DNA from: Fragilaria crotonensis
Lineage: Eukaryota; Bacillariophyta; Fragilariophyceae; Fragilariales; Fragilariaceae
Length of the DNA: 64,000 nucleotides
Assembly (NCBI GenBank): GCA_022925895.1
Contig: JAKSYS010000011.1
Span: forward strand, 186,001 to 250,000
Reading direction: 5' to 3'
The position numbers and the translations under genes were made by a program. Shown here in pieces: positions 54,937-64,000 of this stretch. Position 1 is the stretch's first letter; each line of letters begins with the position of its first letter. The notes below the pieces were generated by a model that had not been told where the DNA came from, searched no databases, and was given only the letters and a program-made list of their open reading frames with translations.

Positions 54937-57900
54937 ATGCCACCAATCGCAGCAACAGTACCAACGGGAACGAATCCATTCGACGATGATGTCGAAGGAG
55001 TTGGTGATACGAGTGTTCACTTTCGGATCAATGCAACAACAGCACAGAGTACAACAGCAAATGCGAGTATCATGTTTGAAGGTGATCACAACCCTGTCAC
55101 GTCACAGTCGTTCGATTACGACTACAACAACCAGAATCCTGCAGATTCTAATGATTACCATCTGAATCGCAGCATTGAACACGAAAGCGAAAATGAACCA
55201 CTCTCTGACGAACTTCCCGTTGAGGCATCTTGGCAATACTTGGGAGACCTTCCGTATCGCAGAATTCCCATCTATTCGAATGTCAAATGGGGTGAAACTG
55301 TTGCTGCTACTGCTTCGGCTACTGGTAAAACTGCCAATCCTGTGGAAACAGAATTTGGTCTCGCTTCATTCCCACCCTCCTTTCGGGAACAACTACAACG
55401 CTCGGATCTCATGGACGCTCGTGACCTTCATGAACTACTCACTACGTCGACAGTCACTAAAGTTGCGGGCTGTCCTCATGGAGGTCCCATTGCCACAGTT
55501 ACCCTTCCCATATTGGGCGGGGCAATCAAAGTCGCAGAACTTAGGATACTCACCAATTCTGGAGCACACTTGGCATCGATCGACCTCCCGCCCAAGAATT
55601 TATCGAGATCCTACTCGGCATCTGATGTCATGATGATTGGCTTTACCAACCGCACTATCTTGTTGGTATTGCTCAGAGATTCGCTGTGTCTCACCTACGA
55701 CCTCAAAGGAGAACCAGTGCTACCACCATTCCATATCTTGCCGAGCGGAGAAGGGAAGGGTTCAGAGTTACTTCAAGCGTCCATATTCGAAGGTGGAGTA
55801 GCTGTCCTCTCGCTCAAGATGCAGTCTGCAATCGTGGAGTTGCTGGATGAAAACGATGATCCATCATACGCAAACGCGGCGCATTTGGGAGCACGTCGCA
55901 TTTCTCCCTCGACCAACAATTCTGTCGCAGGGAGAGCCGCCGGGGAAATGTTTGGTGGAGCCGACGTTCAGCCGACCAACTATGCCATTTGCACACCACT
56001 CCCGACAGCAGCCTTTGCCAAGGACAATGTGTATTCCTACGTCGCAATTGCCGTACTCTCAAGGCTTCACACCACCTCGCGACACCCAGAAGTCTTTCTC
56101 TCAACCTCGGACAATTCTGTTGTGGTCGTCAACACTGTCACAACCGACATTTCCGATGTCAACTGCCGTGCTCGCATCCAGGCGCCCATTGTTGCGATGA
56201 GCTTTGCACCCAATGGACGATTTCTGGCATGCTTCACCCAATCGTCCATCCTAACCGTCATTTCCACGTCGTTCGAGACCAAAGTCTTGGACTTTGATAC
56301 ATCCGAAGGCTCTCACAGTGCACCACAGGATATGCAGTGGTGCGGAGAAGACAGCGTTGTTTTGCATTGGAAGAAATTGGGAGTCCTCATGGTGGGACCC
56401 TACGGGGACTGGTTGCGTTTCCCTTATGAAAGCGCTGAGAATTTGCACATTGTACCAGAAGTCGATTGTTGCCGTGTCGTGACCGATCATTGCGTCGAAC
56501 TTTTGCAGCGTGTCCCGCCGGCAACAGCAGCACTGCTTCGAATCGGTTCCATTGAGCCGTCCGCCATGTTGTTGGATGCGTCTGACGCCTTTTCTGCCGG
56601 GTCTCCGTCCTCCGATGAGGCTGCCCGAGCCATAACCAGGTCGGGGATGCTCTTGGAGGCCATTGAAACATGTGCCGATGCGGCCACTCGTGAATGCGAT
56701 GTTTTCACACAAAAGAGACTGCTACGTGCCGCATCGTATGGTATGCACTTCTCTTACAAGGACCCTGATCAAGCAACCATAATGGGCGGATCCGTCTTGA
56801 ATAACGACGGCGATGATGATGTGATGCCTTCCGACGTTGCCATTAAGTTTGTTGCCGCAGCACGCAAGCTCCGAGTCATGAACGCTCTCCGCGACCCTCG
56901 TGTGGGACTTGTCTTGACAACTGCCCAATATGACCACGTTACACCCGCCGGAGTGGTGGCTCGATTGGTAGCGATCAATCGGCCTGCATTGGCTACTGCG
57001 ATTAGCAAATACCTGGATCTACCCAACAACGTTCAGCTATACGCTCGATCTGCCAAGGCGGCTGCGTTTGTGGCAAGTGACACCGCACATAGCGATGCTG
57101 AAACAGCTGAAGCAGCAATCAAAATCATCAACGAAGATCAAGATGACGCTGCCGTCAATTGTGGAGGATATGCGTCTGTCGCTCTTGCGGCTGGCAAAGC
57201 AGGCCGTCCTGGAGTGGCCAATCTATTGCTAATGCTGGAATCAAGCGTTGCCGACAAAGTTCCAGCCTTGATATCCACCGGCAACTTTGCCGATGCCATG
57301 GCAGTTGCAACAGCTTCGCGAGATGCCGAGTTTATCTTTTTCACATTGATGGAGTACGAAAAGGCTTGCATGGCATCTGCTCCTGATGTTGTTGCAGGCC
57401 AGAATACATTTATCGGCACTGTAATCAACAAGTTTACTCCAGAAGGCTTCGATACGTTGCGACGTTACCTTGAAACCATGCCCGATGTAAAGAACGTGAT
57501 GAATCTGCTCCTCCGAGCTCAGAGATCTGTCGATGCAGGCTCCACCATGGCCAAGAAGGCATTCGACCGAAACAACGAGCCATCCGATAAAATCAAATGC
57601 TTGGCTGAAGCATCAAGACTGTTTTCACTCGGTAAGGAAACTGGATTTCAAAAGCAGTGTACAGACGAACACCTGGATTTGATCAAGGATCAAGAAGTGC
57701 TACGGACCAAGTACGGCACCCCTGACGTGGCACCCAATGGATCATCGCTGGCAGAAACAATGGTGGCGGTCCTCCGTCATGCGGCTACCAACAAGCGAGA
57801 ATCGCACCGACTGATCGGCGATGTCGACAAGCTGGCCAAAAAATTCAGAGTTCCAGAAAAGCGACTTTGGCACATCAAGGTCAAGGCCCTAGCGGAGAGC

Positions 57901-58209
57901 GAGCAATGGCCACAGCTCCGAGCCTTGGGCGATTCAAAAACCAAACCACCCATTGGTTTCAAGCCGTTCGCCATGGCTGCCATTTTGGGCAAACAACCAG
58001 TATCGGAAATCATGAGGTACATTGAACGCGTGACGTCTCCCGAGGATCGGTTCGACTTGTTCTTTGAAGCAAATTTGTGGAAACGTGCGCTGGATGAGGC
58101 AGGGAAACTGCGGGATCCTCGTCGAGTAACCAATGTTAGGTCGAGCTGCAATTCTGCTGAAGTGCAGCGACTTGCAGATGAATTGCTGAACCGACTCTCC
58201 ACCATGTAG
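54937..58209 (+). CDS. VPS16: VPS16, core subunit of the HOPS/CORVET tethering complexes
   Basis: VPS16 is a class C Vps protein that joins VPS33 and the rest of HOPS/CORVET to tether endosomes and lysosomes/vacuoles before fusion. From the ATG at 54937 (MPPIAATVPTGTNPFDDD) the protein has 1090 residues. In-frame ATGs at 54868 and 54718 would add a Tyr/Cys-rich leader that looks non-coding, so the internal start is preferred. The N-terminal half is the beta-propeller domain (SWQYLGDLPYRRIPIYSNVK, TILLVLLRDSLCLTYDLKGE, VLHWKKLGVLMVGPYGDW). The C-terminal helical domain carries the family landmarks TQKRLLRAASYGMHF, LRVMNALRDPRVGL, CLAEASRLFSLGKETGFQ, RLIGDVDKLAKKFRVPEKRL and LWKRALDEAGKL. No intron is needed. 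Animal and yeast orthologues have about 800-850 residues; the extra length lies in the N-terminal tail and propeller loops. Confidence 0.92.
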   Translation: MPPIAATVPTGTNPFDDDVEGVGDTSVHFRINATTAQSTTANASIMFEGDHNPVTSQSFDYDYNNQNPADSNDYHLNRSIEHESENEPLSDELPVEASWQYLGDLPYRRIPIYSNVKWGETVAATASATGKTANPVETEFGLASFPPSFREQLQRSDLMDARDLHELLTTSTVTKVAGCPHGGPIATVTLPILGGAIKVAELRILTNSGAHLASIDLPPKNLSRSYSASDVMMIGFTNRTILLVLLRDSLCLTYDLKGEPVLPPFHILPSGEGKGSELLQASIFEGGVAVLSLKMQSAIVELLDENDDPSYANAAHLGARRISPSTNNSVAGRAAGEMFGGADVQPTNYAICTPLPTAAFAKDNVYSYVAIAVLSRLHTTSRHPEVFLSTSDNSVVVVNTVTTDISDVNCRARIQAPIVAMSFAPNGRFLACFTQSSILTVISTSFETKVLDFDTSEGSHSAPQDMQWCGEDSVVLHWKKLGVLMVGPYGDWLRFPYESAENLHIVPEVDCCRVVTDHCVELLQRVPPATAALLRIGSIEPSAMLLDASDAFSAGSPSSDEAARAITRSGMLLEAIETCADAATRECDVFTQKRLLRAASYGMHFSYKDPDQATIMGGSVLNNDGDDDVMPSDVAIKFVAAARKLRVMNALRDPRVGLVLTTAQYDHVTPAGVVARLVAINRPALATAISKYLDLPNNVQLYARSAKAAAFVASDTAHSDAETAEAAIKIINEDQDDAAVNCGGYASVALAAGKAGRPGVANLLLMLESSVADKVPALISTGNFADAMAVATASRDAEFIFFTLMEYEKACMASAPDVVAGQNTFIGTVINKFTPEGFDTLRRYLETMPDVKNVMNLLLRAQRSVDAGSTMAKKAFDRNNEPSDKIKCLAEASRLFSLGKETGFQKQCTDEHLDLIKDQEVLRTKYGTPDVAPNGSSLAETMVAVLRHAATNKRESHRLIGDVDKLAKKFRVPEKRLWHIKVKALAESEQWPQLRALGDSKTKPPIGFKPFAMAAILGKQPVSEIMRYIERVTSPEDRFDLFFEANLWKRALDEAGKLRDPRRVTNVRSSCNSAEVQRLADELLNRLSTM

Positions 58210-58753
58210 CCGGCTGACCGATGATGCGGCCTCTACATTCTTGACGTGGCTTGCACAGGATCTGAACACGATCCAGAGTGCGAAGAGTGAAGCCTGGGGG
58301 GAACCCGAAAGTGAGCAATAGGTTGCTGATTAATGATTCATCTTATGAATATGAATAAAACTATTGCGATTGCGTCTCAGACTTGCGACAGGCGATACGT
58401 TTTCCTCGTCCCAGAGTGGGTTTTCAAGTCGTGTTCGAGCGAAGTATCACCTTCATGCGGTGGATGGGATACAGCTTTCATTGATGGAGAGAACCACACC
58501 GTCGTCGACCAGTTCTCATTAGGTCAAGCTGCAATTATGTTGAAATATAGCCTGAACTGACTCTCCAGCATGAAGCCGGTTGACGGATTCTTTGGCAGGA
58601 GCAAAACAGTGCAGCCTGAAGAAGCCGAAAGTGGACAATATGTTTGATAGTGAATAATGCGTCTTATGTATATGAATTAAGCGAATGCGCTCGCGTTTGC
58701 ACTCGAACTCGATAGAGCCGATAGAGGACTATTCCCTCTCATTGCCATTAACT
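58210..58753. repeat. Decayed duplicate of the VPS16 3' end
   Basis: 58551-58690 repeats 58188-58370 in degenerate form. CTGAACYGACTCTCCASCATG is followed in both by (T/A)AGCCGG(C/T)TGAC and later by GCGTCTTATGTATATGAATTAA versus a similar word. The coding end LLNRLSTM is thus echoed as LN-stop-LSSM. No separate gene is supported here. Confidence 0.6.
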
Positions 58754-60109
58754 TTAAAGGGCGTACATACTTACTCTTTCGTCATCACTACTCTCGACGC
58801 TTGATGCCAACGAGAGATCGTCGTTCTCAACATCCAGTAGCCGATTGCTTGTCGCTGATTCCGATACAACAGCATTGTCGTTCGTATTTGAGATGACTGC
58901 CGTGTTTGAATCTGACTCTTCGCCTTCGTCAACGTCTTCCTCAATCACGTCCTCGAGTCCTGACGGATTGCCATGGGCCCACTGTCCGACATAGAATACA
59001 GTGCCATCTGGATTGCGAAGCTCACCAAAACCATGTGGGAGACCCTTCTCGTACTTGCCGACGTAACGACTGCCACACGCAAACACTTCTTCTCCGTGAC
59101 CGTGGCGTAGATTGAGCCAGAATCCGCCCTCATACGTGGCACCGGATGCTGACATGAGCAAACCATTCGAACCTTGCATAACACCATACTTGAAGGGACC
59201 TTCGTAGACTTCCTCGTTAGCAAATACCAAGACGCCTGTACCATGCGGAATCTTCCCATTCAATGCAGTTCCAGAATATTGGCCACTGCGTCTATCAGGA
59301 GCAGCGACTGTCCATTCGATATTCCTGACATCTTGCGTTGTTATGTCCTTATCCGATTTGACCGAGTTTGCAGTTCTCACTCTCGCTTCCACATTCGTCA
59401 CTGGAGTAGAGTATGGAGTTGATTTTACGGTATTGACCGTGCTCGCCCTCGACCCAAGGGTAATCGTGTCGTCTCCTTTTCCTTCACCCGCAATTCGCAA
59501 ATTCTGTATGGCTTGATCAATCGACCTGATCTTCTCCTTGACTCGTCGACGTTCATCCATGAGAGATCGTCGCCGTTCTTTAAGAATTCTCTTCAATTTC
59601 TTCCGACGTAGTATAGCAGAGGCAGATTCTTCCTGTTTATCATCAACAGTACCATCTTGATCATCATGATCGTTGTCATAATCATGATGAATTTGTACCT
59701 GCTCCATGGGAGGTGGTGGAGAAGTGGCAGGGTTCTCGGACTCTGTGTCAAAACTCTCACTTGCTGTTGTTGTTGGTGATGGTGTTGTCGATTCTGTTGT
59801 AGCCGTTGTTGTTGCTTTTGTTGTGGGATTATCGCTGCCCACTGTACTCACAATCGAACCGGCAAAATTGGTCGTTGTACCCTGCGAGGATGTTTCGTCT
59901 GTCCTTCGGATGGTACTGTTTTTCGAAATGTGCGTTTGATCACGAGTAGTCGTGGGATTCCTCGTTCCACCAATAGGACCTCTCGTAGACGACTGGCGCA
60001 ATGACTTCTTAGTCGTCGTCGTCGTCGTTCGAGCAACCGGAGGCGATGGTTTTTGCACAATCAACCCTTGAACGTAGTTGGCTCGAGAGTAGCCCTTGCC
60101 TATGAACAT
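58754..60109 (-). CDS. MORN-repeat protein
   Basis: The 451-residue frame starts at an ATG. The first 190 residues are Thr/Ser-rich and disordered, then a charged helix (RRKKLKRILKERRRSLMDER, KEKIRSIDQAIQNL) is a probable coiled coil. MORN repeats follow at about residues 285-385: YSGTALNGKIPHGTGVLVF, YEGPFKYGVMQGSNGLLM, YEGGFWLNLRHGHGEEVF and YVGKYEKGLPHGFGELRNP, with a fifth partial (YVGQWAHGNPSG). MORN repeats bind membranes lipids or scaffold cytoskeletal structures. The acidic tail ends SSDDERVSMYAL. The DNA there reads AGAGTAAGTATG, a good splice donor, so a further 3' exon is possible and the last five residues may be intron sequence. The partner or location is unknown. Confidence 0.8.
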   Translation of the reverse strand: MFIGKGYSRANYVQGLIVQKPSPPVARTTTTTTKKSLRQSSTRGPIGGTRNPTTTRDQTHISKNSTIRRTDETSSQGTTTNFAGSIVSTVGSDNPTTKATTTATTESTTPSPTTTASESFDTESENPATSPPPPMEQVQIHHDYDNDHDDQDGTVDDKQEESASAILRRKKLKRILKERRRSLMDERRRVKEKIRSIDQAIQNLRIAGEGKGDDTITLGSRASTVNTVKSTPYSTPVTNVEARVRTANSVKSDKDITTQDVRNIEWTVAAPDRRSGQYSGTALNGKIPHGTGVLVFANEEVYEGPFKYGVMQGSNGLLMSASGATYEGGFWLNLRHGHGEEVFACGSRYVGKYEKGLPHGFGELRNPDGTVFYVGQWAHGNPSGLEDVIEEDVDEGEESDSNTAVISNTNDNAVVSESATSNRLLDVENDDLSLASSVESSDDERVSMYAL

Positions 60110-61834
60110 GGTGACAATCGATTAGAAACGATTCCTGCAAATTCTACAAGTGATCAATGTAAGTATATATTAAACTGCGAACGCGTACCGTACCTGGCAT
60201 AGGGATGAAACAAAGATTCATGGAGGTTTTTGTCACTCGCATCAAATCTTGTTAGTTCCGCGAACACTCGATACAAGCACATTCCCAACAGGCATTTTAA
60301 GACAAGAATTCTTGTATACCTCCCATAAGTCAATATACACTGAAGTTGTCCACAAAAGTGTACACACATGCAATTGTACCACAAATGAAGCGTAGAGTTT
60401 TACGAGATACGCTTCTCATCATTTGCCTCGTACGCGGCATCACCTTTCGAACACACATCACCGAGACTCCGAGCCGATAGTCAACGGTACATTTATGACA
60501 TGATAGATATAGTCCCGTATATCTACATTCCACAAAAATAACGCTATAACCTCACTCACCATTCAGGTCAGTCACGATGACCGACAACACAATTGATAGC
60601 AACTCACCATGATGATTCCCATACAGAGGAATTATGGAGTTCTCCTATATAGAAAACGTTCACATCTACCATCACCTGCAGTACTCCGAGGATTGAATGC
60701 CGGAAGTGAGCAAGCCATGCGTGTGATGGACGGATGGATGGAGAAGGCAATTCGAGTTTTTGATATGTGAGGTTGATCAAAGAACAACGTCTTCTCACAC
60801 CGAACGAGGATGCAAAATGGCGCCGATGGATTCATTACTACAGACACGACCATAACCAAAATATGTTGAGGAGCAACGTGCGGAAGAAGCAAGAGTCTGC
60901 AGGCATTTTTCTTTTCATGTGGTGCGAACCGAGTAACCGTTCGAAGCAAAAAACGCATTAGACGCCTTATACTTGTCAAAGATTCCGCCGACATGTTTTT
61001 GCAAAACCTTTAAGTAGAAGAGAGCGCGTTGCCAGCGGCAGCATAGATTCAAGAAGCCTTGAAGGATTCTCTCAAAGATGAACCACAAAACTGACGCTTC
61101 CTATTGGTATCGATTCCGAGTTCCCAAAGCTCGAAGCTGCCCTTGGAAGATGGCATGAAACCGTTTGTACGACCTCGTACAGATGACGTTTAAGGAGGAA
61201 CGGCTCTTGGTTGTGTAGCTAAGATGTCTTCGTTCTAAACCACAGTCTATGTTCACTTTTTCCTGTTCCGGTGCACAAACCACCACATCTCGATCGCGTA
61301 GGCGGATCCTCGAAGAAGAGAACCTGATGTTGCTATCCTTCCCTGTCGTAGAAGAAACCAATTTGGGAGTGTTCTGATGAATGATCTTCTGTGTGACGAG
61401 GTCAGGAGGAATTGATACCACACCCCCGATTCTACTTCAAGGATGCGCCAACGTGTGCCAACGCGACTGCCTGCAGCTTCGGATGCGTGGATGGCTTCAG
61501 GTCAATGAAGTGCTATACCTCAGTTTCTGTTTCATCGGAAACAAATGGCGTGGTTGCACGATGCACGACTGGAATGCCTCGAGTCCAACATCATGCCATT
61601 CATGTCACCCGGCCAGCTGTGTCGCAATCACTGCCTGCCCGCTAATGCAACTAATCGATGGACTGTAAGTGATGCTTTGCCCCGTGACGATACAAGAGCG
61701 TTCTCGATTTAATTGGCCATAAAGCAACAAACGAAACAGGGGCGTTACGTGATGGCTTCGCAGATGAAGTTTGTGCTGTATGGGATATAGTCTACTTCGA
61801 TTTTTCAAAAGGTGTGTCCATTTCAGTTCTGACT
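60110..61834. other. Gene-poor stretch
   Basis: Frames such as 60632-60994 (-) and 61381-61668 (+) lack domains and look like chance. Sequence composition is mixed and no repeat family was recognised. Confidence 0.4.
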
Positions 61835-61899
61835 TCACATTCTCCTCTGCACCGTGCAACCTATCAACTTCCAAAGGACACGGCGTCGTTGTGGCACTA

Positions 61900-62425
61900 G
61901 TTGGAGTTGTTCGCTCAGCCGAAGTTTGATCTTTGCCAGAGGCGTAAATGAGACCGTTGGAGAGAGGTTTTCGTCTTCCTCCTCCTCTTCTCCTCCTAAT
62001 AACGATCTATAGTATCGAGAGCTTTCTCGTACACCGCGTTGGCGATATACTGTTGGAGTGCTTCCAATTTGTCGATACCTCCACACACAGAGAAGGACCG
62101 AGTTGCGAAGTAGGGAAATCTGGTCTCCGATTCTGCTTCTTGGACTGACAGCATGCTCCGTAAGTGTTTGGTCTTGTTTTTGTGTGCCACCTGCTATGTA
62201 GGACAGGAGCAAACACATTTCCTTTCGAAGCTCCTTCTTCGGGCTATTGATAGCCTTCAAAGCGACTCTGAGCACGCCGTCATCAATGACAGTTTGGATC
62301 TGTTCGTCCTCGTTGCCATAGACAAAGTTTCCAACGACTCTCGATGCCAGGGCGATGACCCTCGCATTACCACTGTCCACGAGCTTCACGAGCTTTCTCG
62401 CAATGCTTTGGTCGGCACTTGCTAA
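61900..62425 (-). pseudogene. Importin-alpha C-terminal fragment with internal loss
   Basis: Importin alpha carries classical nuclear-localisation cargo into the nucleus and is built of about ten armadillo repeats. The minus strand reads KLVDSGNARVIALASRVVGN, then DEQIQTVIDDGVLRVALKAI and KKELRKEMCLLLSYIAGGTQ, which are late ARM repeats. A short bridge follows, then in another frame GGIDKLEALQQYIANAVYEK and ALDTIDRY, matching the last helices before the acidic GGEEEEEDENLSP tail. The repeats expected between these two parts are missing, the frame changes, and nothing resembling the N-terminal half (IBB domain) was found nearby. The expected Trp of the ARM core (EACW-SNI) reads MCLL-SYI. It is a decayed fragment. 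Confidence 0.65.
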
Positions 62426-62439
62426 ATGCTGCGATCCTG

Positions 62440-63500
62440 TAAAGAGTGGAGAGGACGTGTTGAGAGAAATACTGTAGTAGAAGCTTGTAAGTCAACACGG
62501 AAGCTCGTCGTACTCCAGATTTGCAGAGATTCACTAGCGAGTGACATCAAAACCAATCAGACGTACGTGGCGCAATCAACGAACGCTCATGCGAACAAAC
62601 GTAGAGCGAATACAGCAAAGGCTCATACGTGTTGCTGGTAACTTGAAACATGTATGAGCTATCTAAGTTGTTAGTAGCAGTACAGTTCTCCACTTCCAAG
62701 TAATGTTACAGGCTCATCCCTCACGTGACTAAAGGAACACCAGAAAGAGCCGGCAAGATGTGCTGTCTCAACCGACGTACTGGTATGATCCTAGGTTATG
62801 CTGGTTTCTCAGAGAAATTGCTGCAATGTTCTAAGAAGTTTGACGCTCTAAAATAAACTGCTGCAATGCTGTAAGAAGTTGAAGAGGAACTGATGTGACG
62901 CTGTCAAAAGTAACTGCTGCGATCGTGTTAGAAGTTGAGAAGAAGTGTTAAGAGAAATACTGTAGTACCAGTAGAAGCAACGTTAGTCAACGCGGATGCT
63001 CGGACTTCGGAGGATTCACTGGCGAGTGACATCAAAACCAATCAGACGTACGTTGCGCAATCAACGTACGCTCATGTGAACAAACGTAGAGCGAATGAAG
63101 CAAAAAGGTTCACACTTATTGCTGGTACTTTGAAACATGTAGGACTCATCCACGCAGTTAGTAGCAGTACAGTTCTGCTTGTCCAAGAAATTCTACATGG
63201 CTCATCCCTAACGTGACTAAAGGAACCCAGAAAGAGCCGGCAAGATATGCTGTCTCAACCGATGTACTGGTATGATCCTAAGTTATGCTGCTTTCACAGA
63301 GAAACTGCTGCAATGCTGTAAGAAGTTGAAGAGGAACTGATGTGCTGCTGTCAAAAGTAACTGCTGCGATCCTTTGAGAAGTTTGAGAGGAATGCTGCGA
63401 GATGTAGAAGCTACGTAAGTTGACACGGATGTTTGTCGTACGCAAGATTTGCAGAGATTCACTTGCGAGTGACATCAAACAAACCAGACATACGTGACTG
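62440..63500. repeat. Tandem repeat, ~440-490-bp unit, two full and one partial copy
   Basis: The word AGAGAAATACTGTAGTA at about 62463 returns at about 62950. A weaker form (GAGAGGAATGCTGCGAGATG) begins at about 63388. Each unit contains GCGAGTGACATCAAAACCAA and CCAGAAAGAGCCGGCAAGAT, and later repeated AACTGCTGCAATGCTGTAAG words that form a sub-repeat. No coding capacity is evident. Confidence 0.8.
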
Positions 63501-63766
63501 AGTCAACTCATTTCTACTCCATTGTGAACAAATTTTTGAATTCAGCAAACCTTGTTCTAAACTTGTCTTACAAAGTTGAAACTACCACCTTCTTGGAGCC
63601 CTTTTTTCCTTACTTGGGAAAACGCGAGAGTATTTCAGAAATCTAGGAGCCGCGACCAACAGAAGCAGGAGAAACATAAGGATCAGCAGGACGTAGCTTT
63701 CGGAGCAAGATAAGATCAGCGCAGTATCTGCGGCCTTCCATCAGAGCAGAGACTCCGCATTCCAAG

Positions 63767-64000
63767 ATGGCAGCCCAGGCGACGGCTCTCTTTCGTGAGT
63801 TTGACTCGAGCACTGCGGGCGTGTGTTTTCGTATTGTCAAGGGCAAGGCGTGCGTAGTCGCCTATCAAGAGGCGGCGAAGACGGCCATCCGCTTGGGCGA
63901 CATGCCCAACCTGCTGAGCCTCAATCGTAACCTGGGGGTGGTGCACGCACGCCTTGCTGCCGTCATGCAGGGCCTGTCCCGTGCTCTGTCCGCCGCCGAT
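63767..64000 (+). CDS. Partial unidentified frame running off the right edge
   Basis: From an ATG at 63767 the plus strand is open to the window's end (78 codons), beginning MAAQATALFREFDSSTAG and continuing CFRIVKGKACVVAYQEAAKT. The frame is also open for at least 30 codons upstream, so the true start may be earlier. The peptide is Ala/Leu/Arg-rich and mostly helical. The DNA is distinctly more GC-rich than the rest of the window. No family is recognised. It may be the 5' end of a host gene or a transferred segment. Confidence 0.35.
   Translation, partial: MAAQATALFREFDSSTAGVCFRIVKGKACVVAYQEAAKTAIRLGDMPNLLSLNRNLGVVHARLAAVMQGLSRALSAAD

Noticed and set aside
60632-60994. A 120-codon minus-strand frame
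   Set aside because: Composition is typical of chance translation and no motif, signal peptide or partner exon is visible.

Overview
The window looks like nuclear DNA of a photosynthetic stramenopile, most likely a diatom. Two proteins begin with a signal peptide followed by a Phe-led motif of the ASAFAP type, which is the entry tag for a secondary (four-membrane) plastid. One of them is divinyl chlorophyllide 8-vinyl reductase. Introns are short (64-162 bp, GT-AG). DOT1-like methyltransferases, Crypton-like tyrosine recombinases and copia-type fossils fit a diatom repeat landscape. The species cannot be named from sequence alone.

Layout. 1-2.5 kb holds tandem and fold-back repeats, then a small oxygenase-like gene with an acidic tail. 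2.6-5.3 kb holds a TauD/clavaminate-synthase-like 2OG oxygenase and, on the opposite strand, a short FAD-dependent monooxygenase. 5.3-8.8 kb is repeat-rich, with a copia fossil and a minisatellite. 8.97-12.5 kb is a cassette of histone-methyltransferase-like domains (DOT1, a second DOT1-like, SET). It ends in the same roughly 280-bp tail as the oxygenase gene near position 2000. 12.7-14.5 kb is a broken piece of the ribosome-assembly AAA+ giant midasin. 14.6-15.1 kb is a small secreted or plastid membrane protein, with a partial copy at 3.9-4.1 kb.

15.7-22.8 kb is ordinary euchromatin: plastid DVR (minus), then a four-exon Golgi glycosyltransferase (plus) that fuses a GalNAc-transferase-like domain to a core-1 galactosyltransferase, then a convergent aldo-keto reductase with a VHL-like tail. 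23-35 kb is mostly repeats: an RNase H-bearing retroelement remnant, a TA-flanked MITE, and a Crypton-like tyrosine-recombinase element flanked by matching palindromes. 35.5-37 kb encodes a secreted fusion of an N-acyl-synthase/GNAT-like domain with a haem-oxygenase-like metal oxidase. 37.5-49.2 kb is again mobile-rich (a TIR element with a TTTGCTTAC array, a polytopic permease-like gene, a hAT-type MITE, a decayed PIF/Harbinger transposase, a 5-bp-TSD MITE, perfect 106-bp repeats, a cytochrome b5 fragment).

49.2-60.1 kb carries housekeeping genes: nucleoporin Nup155 (minus) divergent from VPS16 (plus), then a MORN-repeat protein (minus). 61.8-63.5 kb holds an importin-alpha fragment and a tandem repeat. 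A GC-rich open frame runs off the right edge.

The strongest candidates for new biology are the chromatin-modifier cassettes sharing a tail, the GT27-GT31 fusion, the acyltransferase/haem-oxygenase-like fusion, and the palindrome-flanked tyrosine recombinase. All functional statements rest on motif recognition by eye; no database search was run.
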